Assembly (NCBI GenBank): GCA_038277395.1
Contig: CM076192.1
Coordinates: forward strand, 13,997,494-14,061,493
Direction: 5' to 3'
Length of the DNA stretch: 64,000 bases
DNA from: Dryocosmus kuriphilus
Taxonomy: Eukaryota; Arthropoda; Insecta; Hymenoptera; Cynipidae
This document shows, in pieces, positions 10,953 through 21,491 of this stretch. How positions within the stretch are numbered: position 1 is the stretch's first letter; each line of letters opens with the position of its first letter. The translations under genes and the position numbers were made by a program. A model generated the notes under the pieces. It saw nothing but the letters and a program-made list of their open reading frames with translations, searched no databases and was not told where the DNA came from.

Positions 10953-11797
10953 TGTTGTAATGAACTGTGTGTTGGACGAGTCGCTGTCAGAGTCGTCTGT
11001 TGCGAATTTCTGTGGTGTCCGGCAATCCAGAATGGGAAGTCTTTTGAAAAGAGGAGGAACAAAAAAGAAAAATGCCCTATTCTATCTATGTGCGTGTACT
11101 TTATTTCTTAATTTTTGTCGGGTGTGTTTAAACGCGTAACAATTGTGTGCAGTTAGGACTTTGGTCCTTTAATACAATAAAATGCGTCGTATCGTTCTAC
11201 TACAATCCGATGATTTTAGAGTAACCGTTTATATTTTTGACGAAGGGCAGTGCTATGGAACACCAGGAGTATACCCTACGTGAAACAGCAAAACTCAACC
11301 TCACCAAACAAGAAATGCGTGAGATTTCAGGTTTGTTACCCTCCTCGGACCACAAAGAGGATTTACACTCTCTGCTGTTTCAATCTTACTTTCTAAAATT
11401 CCTTACGGTAAACCTTGTCCTTCGACAGTCGGCTGGATGTGCGTGGAGTTCCTGCTTGCTGTCTGGATTCTTGATTCGGCTGGTGACGTATCTCCAAGCT
11501 GCTACCATTGATTTCCTCCTGGTCGGGCGTGGCTACCTCGACCGGTTTCTCGTTGTCAGGCAGGTGCCTCTTCCGCATGATCGCGGGCCTCGTACAATTT
11601 TGTTGCTTTGAGTTTTGTTATCACTATCCTGCGTAGAATAGGTCCTACTACAATTCGGACGCTAATTTCGATAGTGATAATTGCAACTCGGTGTTTTCGG
11701 GTTGCCCGTGGTACAGTCCGGAGTTCAATTCCTCGTAAAAGTACAGAGTTTGTTTTCTGTGGTCTTCCAGGTCTCCGTCGCTTATGGGAAGAGAACG
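10953..11797 (-). other. Untranslated leader of Gypsy copy A (inner part)
   Basis: This aligns by eye over most of its length with the leader of copy B (33790-34613). Shared blocks include TAGTAGAACGATACGA, the region of CACCAGCCGAAT and the ACTCCGGACTG stretch. A donor-like GTAAGG lies at 11406-11401 (minus). Small ORFs here are not conserved between the two copies. It is broken at 11797 by the BEL insertion. Confidence 0.75.
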
Positions 11798-11802
11798 ACT
11801 TG
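11798..11802. repeat. Target site duplication ACTTG (left)
   Basis: ACTTG directly abuts the BEL LTR start at 11803 and recurs at 19330-19334 directly after the other LTR. Five bases is the usual duplication length for BEL/Pao. Confidence 0.9.
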
Positions 11803-12549
11803 TGTGGCCGACCAAGAGAGACTGAGATAGAAAGGGGTCTAGCCCCACCGCAATACCTCCCGCCCGAACACAATCAGAGCGAGACAAGGGGAAAGGTTAC
11901 GAAATCAGTTAACTTGAAAATACAATAAACATAATTTATTTTATAACTCCATATTTACAAGCTCCCGCATTTGCCTGCACCTCCACACGATTGTGCTTCA
12001 GTGCAGCCCGACCGGAAAAAACCCACTTGTGGAAAAACCCCCGGGAGGAGCCAATCATATAGAAACTACCTTACTCATCAGAGCCTTAATCCATTTCACT
12101 CATCAGAGCACCGATCACCATTACTCATCAGAGCCTTAATCCATTTCACTCATCAGAGCACCGATCACCATTACTCATCAGAGCCTTAATCCATTTCACT
12201 CATCAGAGCACCGATCCATTTTTGGATCTGTCCAAGCCGGACCAAATTATTTATAAGAACTTCGCAAAAACTCATCGACACAAACAAAATCCTTAACCCG
12301 AATACTAATCAGAGTCAGTCAAACCAAACTTCTTCCACAGGTAGGCACACTTAATCCTCTCTGAATGCAACACTCAACACACAATCAACACTCAAAGCAC
12401 CGATCACTTCAAGAAGGCAACCAAAGTCCGTACACATCAGCCCGGCTCAACAATGACACTGCCCCTTCCCGCCGACCCGTACTCTCTCGATCCAACGTTC
12501 CTCAGGTACGGGTCAGGTAGAAATCAAAAAGGGGATCGTGTCGGTGACA
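11803..12549 (-). repeat. 3' LTR of BEL element
   Basis: The LTR begins TGTGGCCGACC and ends GGTGACA on the plus strand. It matches 18632-19329 except for a few substitutions, short indels and one extra 50-bp unit. Confidence 0.93.
12063..12214. repeat. 50-bp tandem repeat, three copies, in BEL 3' LTR
   Basis: Each unit contains TTACTCATCAGAGCCTTAAT followed by a second CTCATCAGAGCACCGATCA. The other LTR has only two units (18903-19000), so copy number changed after, or during, insertion. Confidence 0.9.
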
Positions 12550-12561
12550 TTCTCTCCCCGT
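12550..12561 (-). promoter_or_regulatory. Polypurine tract of BEL element
   Basis: The minus strand reads ACGGGGAGAGAA directly before TGTCACC, the start of the 3' LTR. Confidence 0.75.
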
Positions 12562-12872
12562 ATGGAAGCCCTTGGCACTCCATACCAAATGCTGGAACCG
12601 ATCCGACATGGATCTCCCGGCTTAAGTTCGTGAAGATAGCTGTCATCTGCCTTTCAGGAACTCAAAGAAAACAAAATTGCCCAATGGACCCCCCCTCCTT
12701 TAAAAATATCAGTGCATGGCGCAACAGATATTCCAACATCAGCTCAACTAACATTTCACTAAACATAATAAACTAGGCTCTAGACTGATTAAATATCGCA
12801 TCTCGATCATCTCCAATTTTAAGCTTCACCTTCATCTTTGACTTTCAATTTCACAAGCTTAATTACTGGGCG
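12562..12872 (-). other. 3' end of BEL internal region
   Basis: No separate gene is seen. On the minus strand the integrase frame continues past an in-frame stop near 12870 for about 17 codons (RPVIKLVKLKVKDEGEA) to a stop near 12825. The rest is untranslated sequence up to the polypurine tract. Confidence 0.6.
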
Positions 12873-14500
12873 TCATATTATTCCTTTGACAGTACGCACG
12901 TCTGCAACACGAACTCGTCCATCCTTACCCGGGTAGGTACGCTCGATGATACCTTTCGGCCATGAATCGCGTGGCAAAGTGTGGTCCACAACTAAAACTA
13001 GGTCATCTTTCTTTAATGGCTCGGCTTCCGTTTGCCAACGCTTTCTCGGTATCATGGTTGGTAGATATTCTCTTAACCATTTGTTCCAAAACATATTTGC
13101 CAGTCTTTGAGCTACCCGCCATTGTTTTTTAGAGCATAATTCAATATGCTCCAGATGACCTGGATTAACCCTACCACTTGATGCTCCAATAAGAAAACGA
13201 TTTGGAGTTAGTGCTTCATCATCACGACAATCCACTGAGACGTGTGTTAATGGCCTGCTATTTACCATGTGTTCGACTTCAGTCATTAATGTAGCTAGAC
13301 ATTCCTCTCGTGGCGCTCTTCTTTGAGAATGACTTTTAGCGCTGTATTAACACTACGAACCATTCTTTCCCAGCTACCACCCATATGTGGTGCATATGGT
13401 GGTATGAAATGCCATTCTACACCAAGGTTTGCCATGTGATCTTGGATTTTAATTTGATTAAGATCTTTCAGAGCACTTCGTAGTTCTGCAGCTGCACCCC
13501 TAAAGTTAGTTCCGTTGTCAGAATAGATTCGAGATGGGCATCCTCGTCGGGCTGTCATGCGCTGAAGAGCCATAATGGCAGAGTCTGCACTCAACGACGC
13601 AGTGATTTCTAAATGTATTGCTCTGGATGAAAGGCATGTGAATACTACGCCCCAACGTTTTTCCTGTCGCCTACCAATAGTGACGTGCATGGGTCCAAAG
13701 TAATCTAGTCCCGTGTACGTAAAAGGTCGTTGATGATGTGATACCCTTTCGGCTGGTAGATCGCCCATTCTCGGTTGATTGGAATTAGCTTTCCTGAGCT
13801 GACATATTTCACAGTGAATTGACACCGATTTTACTGTTGGTCGTAGACTTAATAGCCAATATTTTTGTCGTAATTCGTTAACAACCATTTCCGTGCTCCC
13901 GTGCCATGATTTCTCATGATAAAAACGTACCAACAGTCGTGTATATAAATGTTTTCCGTCCAAAATTACCGTGGTTTTTGTCTCATGCCTTACCCCGCCA
14001 ACTTCCGTAATACGTCCTTCTACAACTAATATTCCATCCTTGTTTATCGTTGGAGTCAGATCTCGTAGTCGGCTATCCTTAGGTATTGTTTTGTTTCGTT
14101 GTAAAGCTTCCAATTCCTGTCCGAAGCTTTCAAGCTGGCATTTTTTGAGCCACCTCATTTCAGCTTCTCTCAAGTTTTCAGCGGTTGGTCTAATTTTCTT
14201 TCTTCTGATCCAAATTTCTGGGGAAATCAAAACCCATGCAGTACTACGTATGAGACATAACCATTTCGTAAAATGATTAAGGTTAGGAAGCAGAAAGAGA
14301 TGTACATGTGTTGTAACAGCGATAAGTTCTAGTTCAGCGATATTCTCTGTTCTCTTTTTAAAGTCTGGTTGAGTTGGCCACTGCAGGACATTTTTACAAA
14401 GAAACTCCGCTCCCTTAGTCCATTTTTTAAGGTATTCTTTTAGTGGACCATTTCCTCTGGTGGCGACGTCGGCCGGATTTTGTACTGTGGGTATCCACAT
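12873..14500 (-). pseudogene. pol: BEL integrase with DUF5641-type C terminus
   Basis: The frame at 13295-14500 (401 codons) has the zinc-binding part (HCEICQLRKANS), the first Asp (TGLDYFGPMHV), the second (RIYSDNGTNFRGA) and the Glu region (HMGGSWERMVRSV). A frameshift near 13315 moves to 12873-13286, which holds the NSRPLTHV block and the DUF5641-like tail (KKDDLVLVVDHTLPRDSWPKGII). In the family this catalyses integration. A stop near 12870 trims the last residues. Confidence 0.9.
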
Positions 14501-14503
14501 CCA

Positions 14504-14850
14504 TTATGATAATTCAGTTAAGTCGTCTATTTCTCTTAGACGGTGTGACTCAAATGCCCCATGAGTACGTGAGTCAGATTGAATCCATGACAAGACTGTT
14601 CGCGAATCTGACCAGAAAAAACGTTTATTTATGTGAAAATCATGCTCATTTTCAATACTTCGCGCAAGGCGACTGGCCAAAAGTGCAGCTTGAAGTTCCA
14701 ACCTTGGAATTGATGTGATTTTAAGTGGTGTTACTCTACTTTTTCCACTAGCAAACGCAACCTTGATCAAATTATTATCATACAGAAACCGCCAGTAGAC
14801 CAGAGCCGTATATGCTCCTCGCTAGCATCGCAAAAAGCATGGCGTTCAAC
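14504..14850 (-). pseudogene. pol: BEL RNase H region
   Basis: The 14504-14770 frame contains IPRLELQAALLASRLA and FFWSDSRTVLSWIQSD, the Glu and Asp blocks of BEL RNase H. The first Asp lies upstream in HAFCDASEE, in the 14767-15210 frame. The two frames are joined by a frameshift near 14770-14800. A further shift near 14500 leads to integrase. Confidence 0.82.
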
Positions 14851-15800
14851 AACTCTGTACTCTTTTAATTCTATGTAGCAACGCTGAGTCTGGTAATTCT
14901 CAATGATTCCTAATTCGTTAATCCATTTTTTCCACTTTGTGAATTCCTCATCCTTAAGTCGTTCGTCCCAGGCAATACCGCTACGCCACACACATTGTAG
15001 AAGAATCTTACTCCGAATTGTGAATGGTTGAAGGAATCCTAATGGGTCGAAGACTGACATAAACACCCGGAGCATTTCGCGCTTAGTTGGTGGTTTAGCG
15101 CCGCTACGAATGGCTTCTGGAATCTTTGCTAATCCTACGTTAAAGGTAAATGTGTCAAAATTTGGATTCCATATAAGGCCAAGTGTTTTTTCAAGTGGAA
15201 ACTGATCCAACGCGAGGTCAATTGATCCTGATGTCAGCCTTTCCTGGGGTAAAGAGCTCTGAACCTTTTGACTATTACTAGCCCAGCTTCGAATCTCAAA
15301 TCCACCACGCGAGTGATTTCCGTTACATTACGAATCATCATAATAGCCTCATCTACCGTATTAGTACTATCGAGATAGTCATCCATGTAATGCTTTCGAG
15401 TAATGGCATCCACTGCTTTTGAAAAATGCGTTTCAAATTCACGTGCGTTTCGATCTCTCACATACAGGGCAGTACAAGGTGACGATGTAGCTCCAAAAAT
15501 CATGGAGGTCATACAGTACGTGTCTGGTTCACGTGTGAGATCACCATTTCGCCATAGAAAACGCTGAGCATCTTGATCTTCTTCTCGAATCTTAATTTGT
15601 AAAAACATCTCCCGGATATCTCCCGTAAATGCTACAGGTTTTTGTCTAAACCGCAAAGAACGCCGGGCAGAGAACTCAGCATTGTTGGACCCGCTAGCAG
15701 TTGGTCATTAAGACTGGTTCCTTGACATTTTGCTGAAGCGTCAAATACCACCCTGAATTTGCCTGGTTTGTTTGGATTTGTGACACTGAAATGTGGAAGA
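14851..15800 (-). pseudogene. pol: BEL reverse transcriptase and Peptidase_A17-type connection
   Basis: From about 15800 the minus strand encodes PHFSVTNPNKPGKFRVVFDA, the first RT block. A frameshift near 15660 leads to 15234-15656, which has FTGDIREMFLQIKI and the catalytic YMDDYLDS. Another shift near 15220 leads to 14767-15210 with LGLIWNPNFDTF and FDPLGFLQPFTIRSKILLQ, the block annotated as Peptidase_A17 in BEL elements. The order and motifs are typical of Pao/BEL RT. Confidence 0.9.
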
Positions 15801-15809
15801 TACCACACC

Positions 15810-16715
15810 TTATTTTGATTTTACCGGCTTGCTTATTTTCACCGCGTAGCCCTTGTCAATAAACCCCTTAATCTGACCGCAATAAATTTGTTTATAGGAG
15901 GAATCCTTTTCCATTTTTCTTTCGAGACTTTTGAGTCGATTTAAAGCCATTTCATGATTTTCAGGTAAGCAAATTGACTCATTTCTCCAAAGCAGAGGTG
16001 CTTCCCAATGCTTATCTACACGACGCGTATGTTTATCTAACAGGTTCTTAGCTCGCTCTTCTAAAACATTCTTGCGATTTAAACAAGATATACCAATCGC
16101 ATCTAAACTAAAATGTTCACGTACGAGATCGTGTAGCTTCAAGTCACCCCCCGACTGATCATTTGAGTACGTATCATTTCCGTGTCGCTCGCACATATAG
16201 GTTTTAGAACGTTTAGATTTTCCATGCGTTGCTAATGGAATGTTACCGTGAACGACCCACCCGAGGGTTGTACTCGATGCTACTGGGGCCCGGCGGCTGA
16301 CGCAACGAGTTTCTTGCGAAGTTATAAGATCCGAATAATCTTGTCCTAACATTATCATAGGTTTGGCAAATTGATAGAATTCAATATTTAGGTCTCGAAG
16401 ATGTTGATAGTATTTTACAAGGCTTTCTCTCAACGCCTGGCATGGCAAGATTAAATTATCTATTGTCTGTACAGTCAGTTCATGTTTAGTGTTGGACTGT
16501 TTTCCTACAATAACCAATGTAACTCGCTCGCTTTGACTATTTGATATTCCACCAACACCCTGCAACGACAATCTATGACATTCACCTGATAACCCTAACT
16601 GTTTAGCCACCTTTGCATCCAATAAAGAAATCGTAGAGCCATCATCCAGGAATGCAAAGGTCGAAATTTGACACGCTGGTCCTTCCAAGGTCACTGGAAT
16701 AACCTTTAATAGAAC
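15810..16715 (-). pseudogene. pol: BEL aspartic protease (DUF1758-type)
   Basis: A 294-codon frame starting at 16694 has the active site FLDDGSTISLLD about 15 residues in and a downstream MILGQDYSDLI block followed by TTLGWVVHG, the end of the protease domain in BEL elements. It is in the same frame as gag but separated by a TGA at 16722-16724. The frame is lost at 15810, before RT. Confidence 0.88.
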
Positions 16716-16721
16716 CTGGCG

Positions 16722-18462
16722 TCATCCTTCATTGTTTTCACTCGCAGTGGCAGTTTCCTGCTCGGAAATTGTTTTTGCAGTATCGGAGAGCTCGCTTGAT
16801 TTTGATTGTATTTCGTCTTTATGTAACAATATATGTTGAGATCCCTTGCAACCCTTTTTTTCGCAATCTTTAGCTCGACATTTGTGAAATTTAGACGTAA
16901 AAACTAAACATCGAAAGCATACGCGTTGGTTTCGTGCCCATTTCCATCGTTTCTCGATTGATTGAGCTTTAAAGTAAGAACAACTGACGATTGAATGGCC
17001 TTGTCCTTCACAATACCCGCACTTTCGCATATTATTATTTACAATATTACCTTCATCTATTGTACCAAATGCACCGGCCTGAGTATTCTGATTTCGTTTG
17101 TATGTTTGTTCGTTAAATTGTTTTCCACCTCGTTGTATAGGTGTTTTGCTCAATAAGGAATTGGTACCAGCTTCACATGCCATCCGAGCTTCCTGTTCTA
17201 GAAATCTAGCAATAGTCACTAATCGCGGTTCTGTAGACTCAACATTCCATTTAAATCGATTATAGTGGTATATAACCGACCATGGCATTTTCTCGATAAT
17301 ACTGGTTGCTAGCTCCGGACTGTGTAAATATCCCACGTGATTCATGGTTTCCATGGCTGCAACGGCGTTCGTTACCTTTGTAGCTAACGCTACAATATCT
17401 GTTTCGCGTCCTACTCTCGGCAAATACATTAGTTCTTGTACTATTTTTCGAAGAACAATATCTGGATTACCGAACCGCATTTCCAGAGTATTCATTATTT
17501 GCTTTACGTTGCTGGAAGTCATCATAAGGGAAGCTACAGCTTCCTTGGCCTCGCCTTCTAAACATCCGTACAGGCGAGAAGCATTTTCGGCTTTATTATA
17601 ACCTCCCACATCGGTGGATAATTCAAAGGCGCGCTTAAATCGAATCCACTCCACACCATCCCCTTTGAATTTCGGCAAATCTTTTGATCCAGTAAGTCTA
17701 TTTACTAACCGTTCGGTAGTCACACTTGGTTGACTATAACGCTGCATTGATTCTATCGTCTTCGAGAGAACATTCGTCAACCTCCTAATCCCGTGTTTAT
17801 CTCTAGTCCTGTTTTGACCTTCTATTCGACAAATGTATATTTTGGTCGCTTAGTTCCGCTCGTTCCTCATTTGCTGGATTTTCTAACCAAGTTCTTACAG
17901 TTTGACTTACTCGACATTCAGTTTCATGGTGAGGTTCCGTTAACATCACTTCCCTATCCATTTCGGCTGCATCCACTTCCGCCAAATCTGCTTCTAGACG
18001 CTTTTCTAGCAGATCCAACTCCACCTGTTTCCTCTCTTCTATAGCTCTTTTTAAAACCTTCGCTCGCTTTTCTGCTGCATCTAATTCTAGCTTTCGTTTC
18101 TGTGCCACAGAGCGTGCTAGGGAATTAGCCGACGTTACACTATGGTCACTTCGAACTACCCGTCTTAATTGCTCCGTAGGACCTCCCATTGCATTTACTC
18201 GCCTAATCACATTCCTATACCGTACATTTTCGGAAAAATTGCTTTTACTTACGCGTGACGGCGTAGAATAGCCAGTTCGGTCCCTTGTCCTTAGACTTCC
18301 TAGGTTCTCTCTTTCAGGCATGCTTGCACGATCCACACCAGGAAATACGTCACAAGCTGGTCGTTGAAGAAACTGTAGTTCCGAAGCAACCATACGTCCA
18401 GGACGTAGAGGTAGAGATCTTACGTCTCGATATTTTTCGTTATTTGACATCGTAATGTTCAA
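16722..18462 (-). pseudogene. gag: BEL gag (DUF1759-type) in two frames
   Basis: The first frame (17803-18462) starts MNITMSNNEKYRD. A later Met (MSNNEK) may be the true start. It has a long charged, probably coiled-coil stretch (KRKLELDAAEKRAKVLKRAI...). A frameshift near 17790 leads to 16722-17780, which contains the DUF1759-like core (LPKFKGDGVEWIRFKRAFE, then RLYGCLEGEAKEAV) and two zinc knuckles (CGYCEGQGHSIVSC and CFRCL...HKC). Gag forms the particle and binds RNA. An in-frame TGA ends it just before the protease. Confidence 0.9.
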
Positions 18463-18606
18463 TTATGCTTCAACACATCTACACTGTTTCGCAGCGGACA
18501 CCGTACCGATAACCGAGTTTCACACTGCACTACTCCCGAAGCTCCTCCCAAGAAATGGACCGAAAATCCTACCCCCAAGGCTCGCCTCACCATAGGTTGC
18601 CGCCAA

Positions 18607-18626
18607 GATCCGGCTCGATAGGACCA
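18607..18626 (-). promoter_or_regulatory. BEL primer binding site, tRNA-Tyr-like
   Basis: Five bases inside the 5' LTR, the minus strand reads TGGTCCTATCGAGCCGGATC. This resembles the complement of an insect tRNA-Tyr 3' end apart from one extra A. The tRNA assignment is from memory of tRNA sequences. Confidence 0.65.
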
Positions 18627-18631
18627 AATTA

Positions 18632-19329
18632 TATGGCCGACCGAGAGAGACTGAGATAGAAAGGGGTCTAGCCCCACCGCAATACCTCCCGCCCGAACAC
18701 AATCAGAGCGAGACAAGGGGAAAGGTTACGAAATCAGTTAACTTGAAAATACAATAAACATAATTTATTTTATAACTCCATATTTACAAGCTCCCGTATT
18801 TGCCTGCACCTCTCCACACGATTGTGCTTCAGTGCAGCCCGACCGGAAAAAACCCACTTGTGGAAAAACCCCCGGGAGGAGCCAATCATATAGAAACTAC
18901 CTTACTCATCAGAGCCTTAATCCATTTCACTCATCAGAGCACCGATCACCATTACTCATCAGAGCCTTAATCCATTTCACTCATCAGAGCACCGATCCAT
19001 TTTTGGATCTGTCCAAGCCGGACCAAATTATTTATAAGAACTTCGCAAAAACTCATCGACACAAACAAAATCCTTAACCCGAATACTCATCAGAGTCAGT
19101 CAAACCAAACTTCTTCCACAGGAAGGCACACTTAATCCTCTCTGAATGCAACACTCAACACACAATCAACACTAAAAGCACCGATCACTTCAAGAAGGCA
19201 ACCAAAGTCCGTACACATCAGCCTGGCTCAACAATGACACTGCCCCTTCCCGCCGACCCGTACTCTCTCGATCCAACGTTCCTCAGGTACGGGTCAGGTA
19301 GAAATCAAAAAGGGGTCGTGTCGGTGACA
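18632..19329 (-). repeat. 5' LTR of BEL element
   Basis: This is a copy of 11803-12549 with two instead of three 50-bp units. The first bases are TATGG instead of TGTGG, a terminal substitution. It ends GGTGACA before the ACTTG target duplication. Confidence 0.93.
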
Positions 19330-19420
19330 ACTTGTTTGTTTTTCCCGTAGAGAATGCTTTCCTTCGAAGTGTCCCCCCTTCGAGTGTCCTCAAAACCTGT
19401 CAGGGCGGCCCCCAAACAAC
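19330..19420 (-). other. Outer leader of Gypsy copy A, displaced by BEL insertion
   Basis: The first five bases (19330-19334) are the second copy of the BEL target duplication ACTTG. On the minus strand this part (ACTTCGAAGGAAAGCATTCT...) aligns with the copy B leader just after its primer site (33737-33765), and the alignment continues from 11797 downwards. A weak primer-site-like TGGGGGCC...CTGACAGG lies near 19393-19415. This proves that BEL split the leader. Confidence 0.75.
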
Positions 19421-19896
19421 CAATCGTGGGTGACGGGCCCACGTGCGTTCTCATAGCCGGCCAAAAGCGTGTTCAACCACCCATAGATATCAAATTACAT
19501 GAGCTGCGCACCCCTCGACTAAGGATCCGTCTCTGGTCCTCACTTAAATCTCTATTTTACGAGACCGCTTTGGAAATTCGGTTACATGCTCTGTTTATAA
19601 AATCTTTAAGTACTTTGGAAATCGGAGAATCCACTCTCGGACTTTGTTTCCTTTAATCAATAAAAACATAAAATTGCATTTTTATTACTCTCCAGAACGA
19701 TTCTCACGGTTTACCCTAACTATATTCTTAGAAGTTTTCTTATAATGTATGCGTCGAATGGTATATACATCTAAGAGACCATTTTTGAACAATTTTTGGC
19801 TAGTCTTCCAGATTTTTGAGTCAAATAGCGAAAATTTTACAAAGCTGATTTGCAGAACTCCACGAGGGAAGGGGAGGTGTTCATCCCGCCTGGGCT
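19421..19896. other. Unassigned; possible remnant of Gypsy A 5' LTR
   Basis: The region follows the putative primer site of copy A and should hold its 5' LTR, but nothing here matches the sequence at 4040-4589. A 100-codon plus-strand frame (19354-19656) has no recognisable product. From 19690 the DNA is AT-rich without visible features. Confidence 0.4.
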
Positions 19897-20180
19897 ATTT
19901 GTCGAAAAAGTTGGATGAGTAGACACTTTTGTTTTCATAACATTCATTAAACAATTAAGTGAATAAAAATTTGTATTTTATTACCAATTACTTAAATCAC
20001 TCAATGGATATATTTATCGTGAAATTATCATATTGAAATTTCCAAATTATTCCCAACTCTACAGTTTTTATGTAAAAAATTTAAAAAATAATTAAAGCAT
20101 TCAAACATGGGTAAAAATATAATGTATAGTGTATGACTGTATGCTATTCAATTCCAAAAAAATACCGATTCCGAACTGCC
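19897..20180 (+). repeat. Dispersed repeat, first copy
   Basis: The segment from GTCGAAAAAG through AAGTGAATAAAAATTTGTAT and CACTCAATGGATATAT to near 20180 recurs at 24228-24495 in the same orientation with moderate divergence. The family is unknown. Confidence 0.7.
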
Positions 20181-20974
20181 ATAAGAGTGATACTTTTCAT
20201 AGTAATAGTACAATACCGGCCGAAATATATCAGACGACCTATTTCTCTTTAGTTACATAAAATATCGTAATTTTTATAGTACGGAAAGTAACACTTTCCC
20301 AAAAAATTAACATAAAAAAATGTTAAAATTTTGCGTCCAACGACCACAAGATGAAGTAGTTTTGTAAATTCTTGAAGAAGGTATTGCGAAAAAAGTCAAT
20401 ATTGCAATGTATTCTTATAAGTTATGAATACACATAATATACCTATTAACAAAATTGTATTATAATTTTTTTCTGGATGCTGCCAATTTTTCAACATAGA
20501 ACAAAGTCATACAAATTAAGAGTCAAAAATAATTTTTTCTAATTATGAAAGTAGTCTATCTTAATCTGATTAGTGAAAAGTAAGTCACTAGTTTACTTCG
20601 GTGAACATTTTGTGCTTATAAATTAATTATATTTCATTATTTTCTCAAAAGTTTTTAAAGTTTCACTAAAGTTTTAGTTAAAAATGACTAGCAATTCAAT
20701 TTTTACTAAAGTAAATTAGTCGCTCGCTTATAAATCTGATTTAAAGATATATAATTATGTATACTTCAAAAATATTCTGAAAATATATACTATAATTATG
20801 TCTAATATTTCTTTTTATAAATGATTTTCCAAATTTGAATTTTAACGAACGCCTTCAAACAGAAAACTTTTTCAGTTTAAAACTAAATTCAAAAGTAAAG
20901 CAAGAGCATATTTGAAATAGAAAGATTATAAACTTGAAGACACATTAAAAATTAAAACATTTGACATTGAACAC
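20181..20974. other. AT-rich, nothing recognised
   Basis: No open frame of note, tRNA, hairpin or known element was seen. Confidence 0.6.
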
Positions 20975-21491
20975 ACTGTAAAAAATTTTTCGGGAAAATT
21001 CCCGAAAATGTTTGGGACGCTCATTTCCTAAAAATTTTTCGGGAATTTTCCCAAACATTTTGTAGGGAAAATTCCCAAACTTTTTTCGGGGATTTTCCCA
21101 AAGATTTTGTAGGGAAAATTCCCAAAAAATTTTCGGGAATTTTCCCAAAGGTTTTTTAGGGAAAATTCCCAAACATTTTTCGATTAAAATTCCACTAGAT
21201 CAATAGTAATAATCTTTAGTTAACTTATATGTAAAATCAAAGACTTCTTGGGAAAATTCCCAATATATTTTAGGGATTTTTTAATTCACAAATATGTATG
21301 GAATATTCCCTAATTTTTCGGATAAATTCCCGAATGATTTGGAAAAATTCCCTACAAAATTGTAGATATTGATCAATTACCCAAGTTTTTGGGAATTTTC
21401 TCTACAATTTTCGGGAAAATCATTTTCCCAACCACAGATGTGGAATATTCCCTAAAAAATTTTAGGGAGAATTCCCGAAATTTTTTACAGT
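20975..21491. mobile_element. 517-bp inverted-repeat element built of GGGAAAATTCCC palindromes
   Basis: The ends are inverted: ACTGTAAAAAATTT...CGGGAAAATTCCC on the left, and its complement ending ...TTTTTTACAGT on the right. The interior is a run of imperfect palindromes GGGAAAATTCCC and TTTTCGGGAATTTTCCC, dense from 20985 to 21180 and again at 21245-21480. A 75-codon minus-strand frame (20945-21172) is only a product of this repeat. It looks like a MITE. Target duplication is unclear. Confidence 0.6.

Larger units (their letters stand above)
4589..11797 (-). mobile_element. Gypsy (Ty3/mdg4-like, env-bearing) element, copy A, degraded
   Basis: Minus-strand order is leader, gag, protease, RT, RNase H, integrase, env, then a polypurine tract at 4590-4600 (AAAAAGAGGGC) followed by TGTAACATAG, the probable start of the 3' LTR at 4589. 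The gene order and the F-like env fit errantivirus-type Gypsy elements. Every long gene is broken by frameshifts or stops. The leader is interrupted at 11797 by a complete BEL element and resumes at 19330. Leader and gag match Gypsy copy B (33711-34958). I could not find a matching 5' LTR, so that end is lost or diverged. Confidence 0.9.
11803..19329 (-). mobile_element. Complete BEL/Pao LTR retrotransposon
   Basis: Two LTRs (11803-12549 and 18632-19329), the ACTTG target duplication, a primer binding site next to the right LTR and a polypurine tract next to the left one define a full 7.5-kb element on the minus strand. Its genes run gag, protease, RT, RNase H, integrase, with no env. The domain set (DUF1759-type gag, DUF1758-type protease, YMDD RT, DUF5641-type C terminus) is that of BEL/Pao. 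It sits in the leader of Gypsy copy A. Coding frames are broken at several points although the LTRs are about 99% identical apart from repeat number. Confidence 0.95.

Noticed and set aside
19354..19656. 100-codon plus-strand frame as a host gene
   Set aside because: It begins in Gypsy leader sequence, opposite in strand, and has no recognisable domain.
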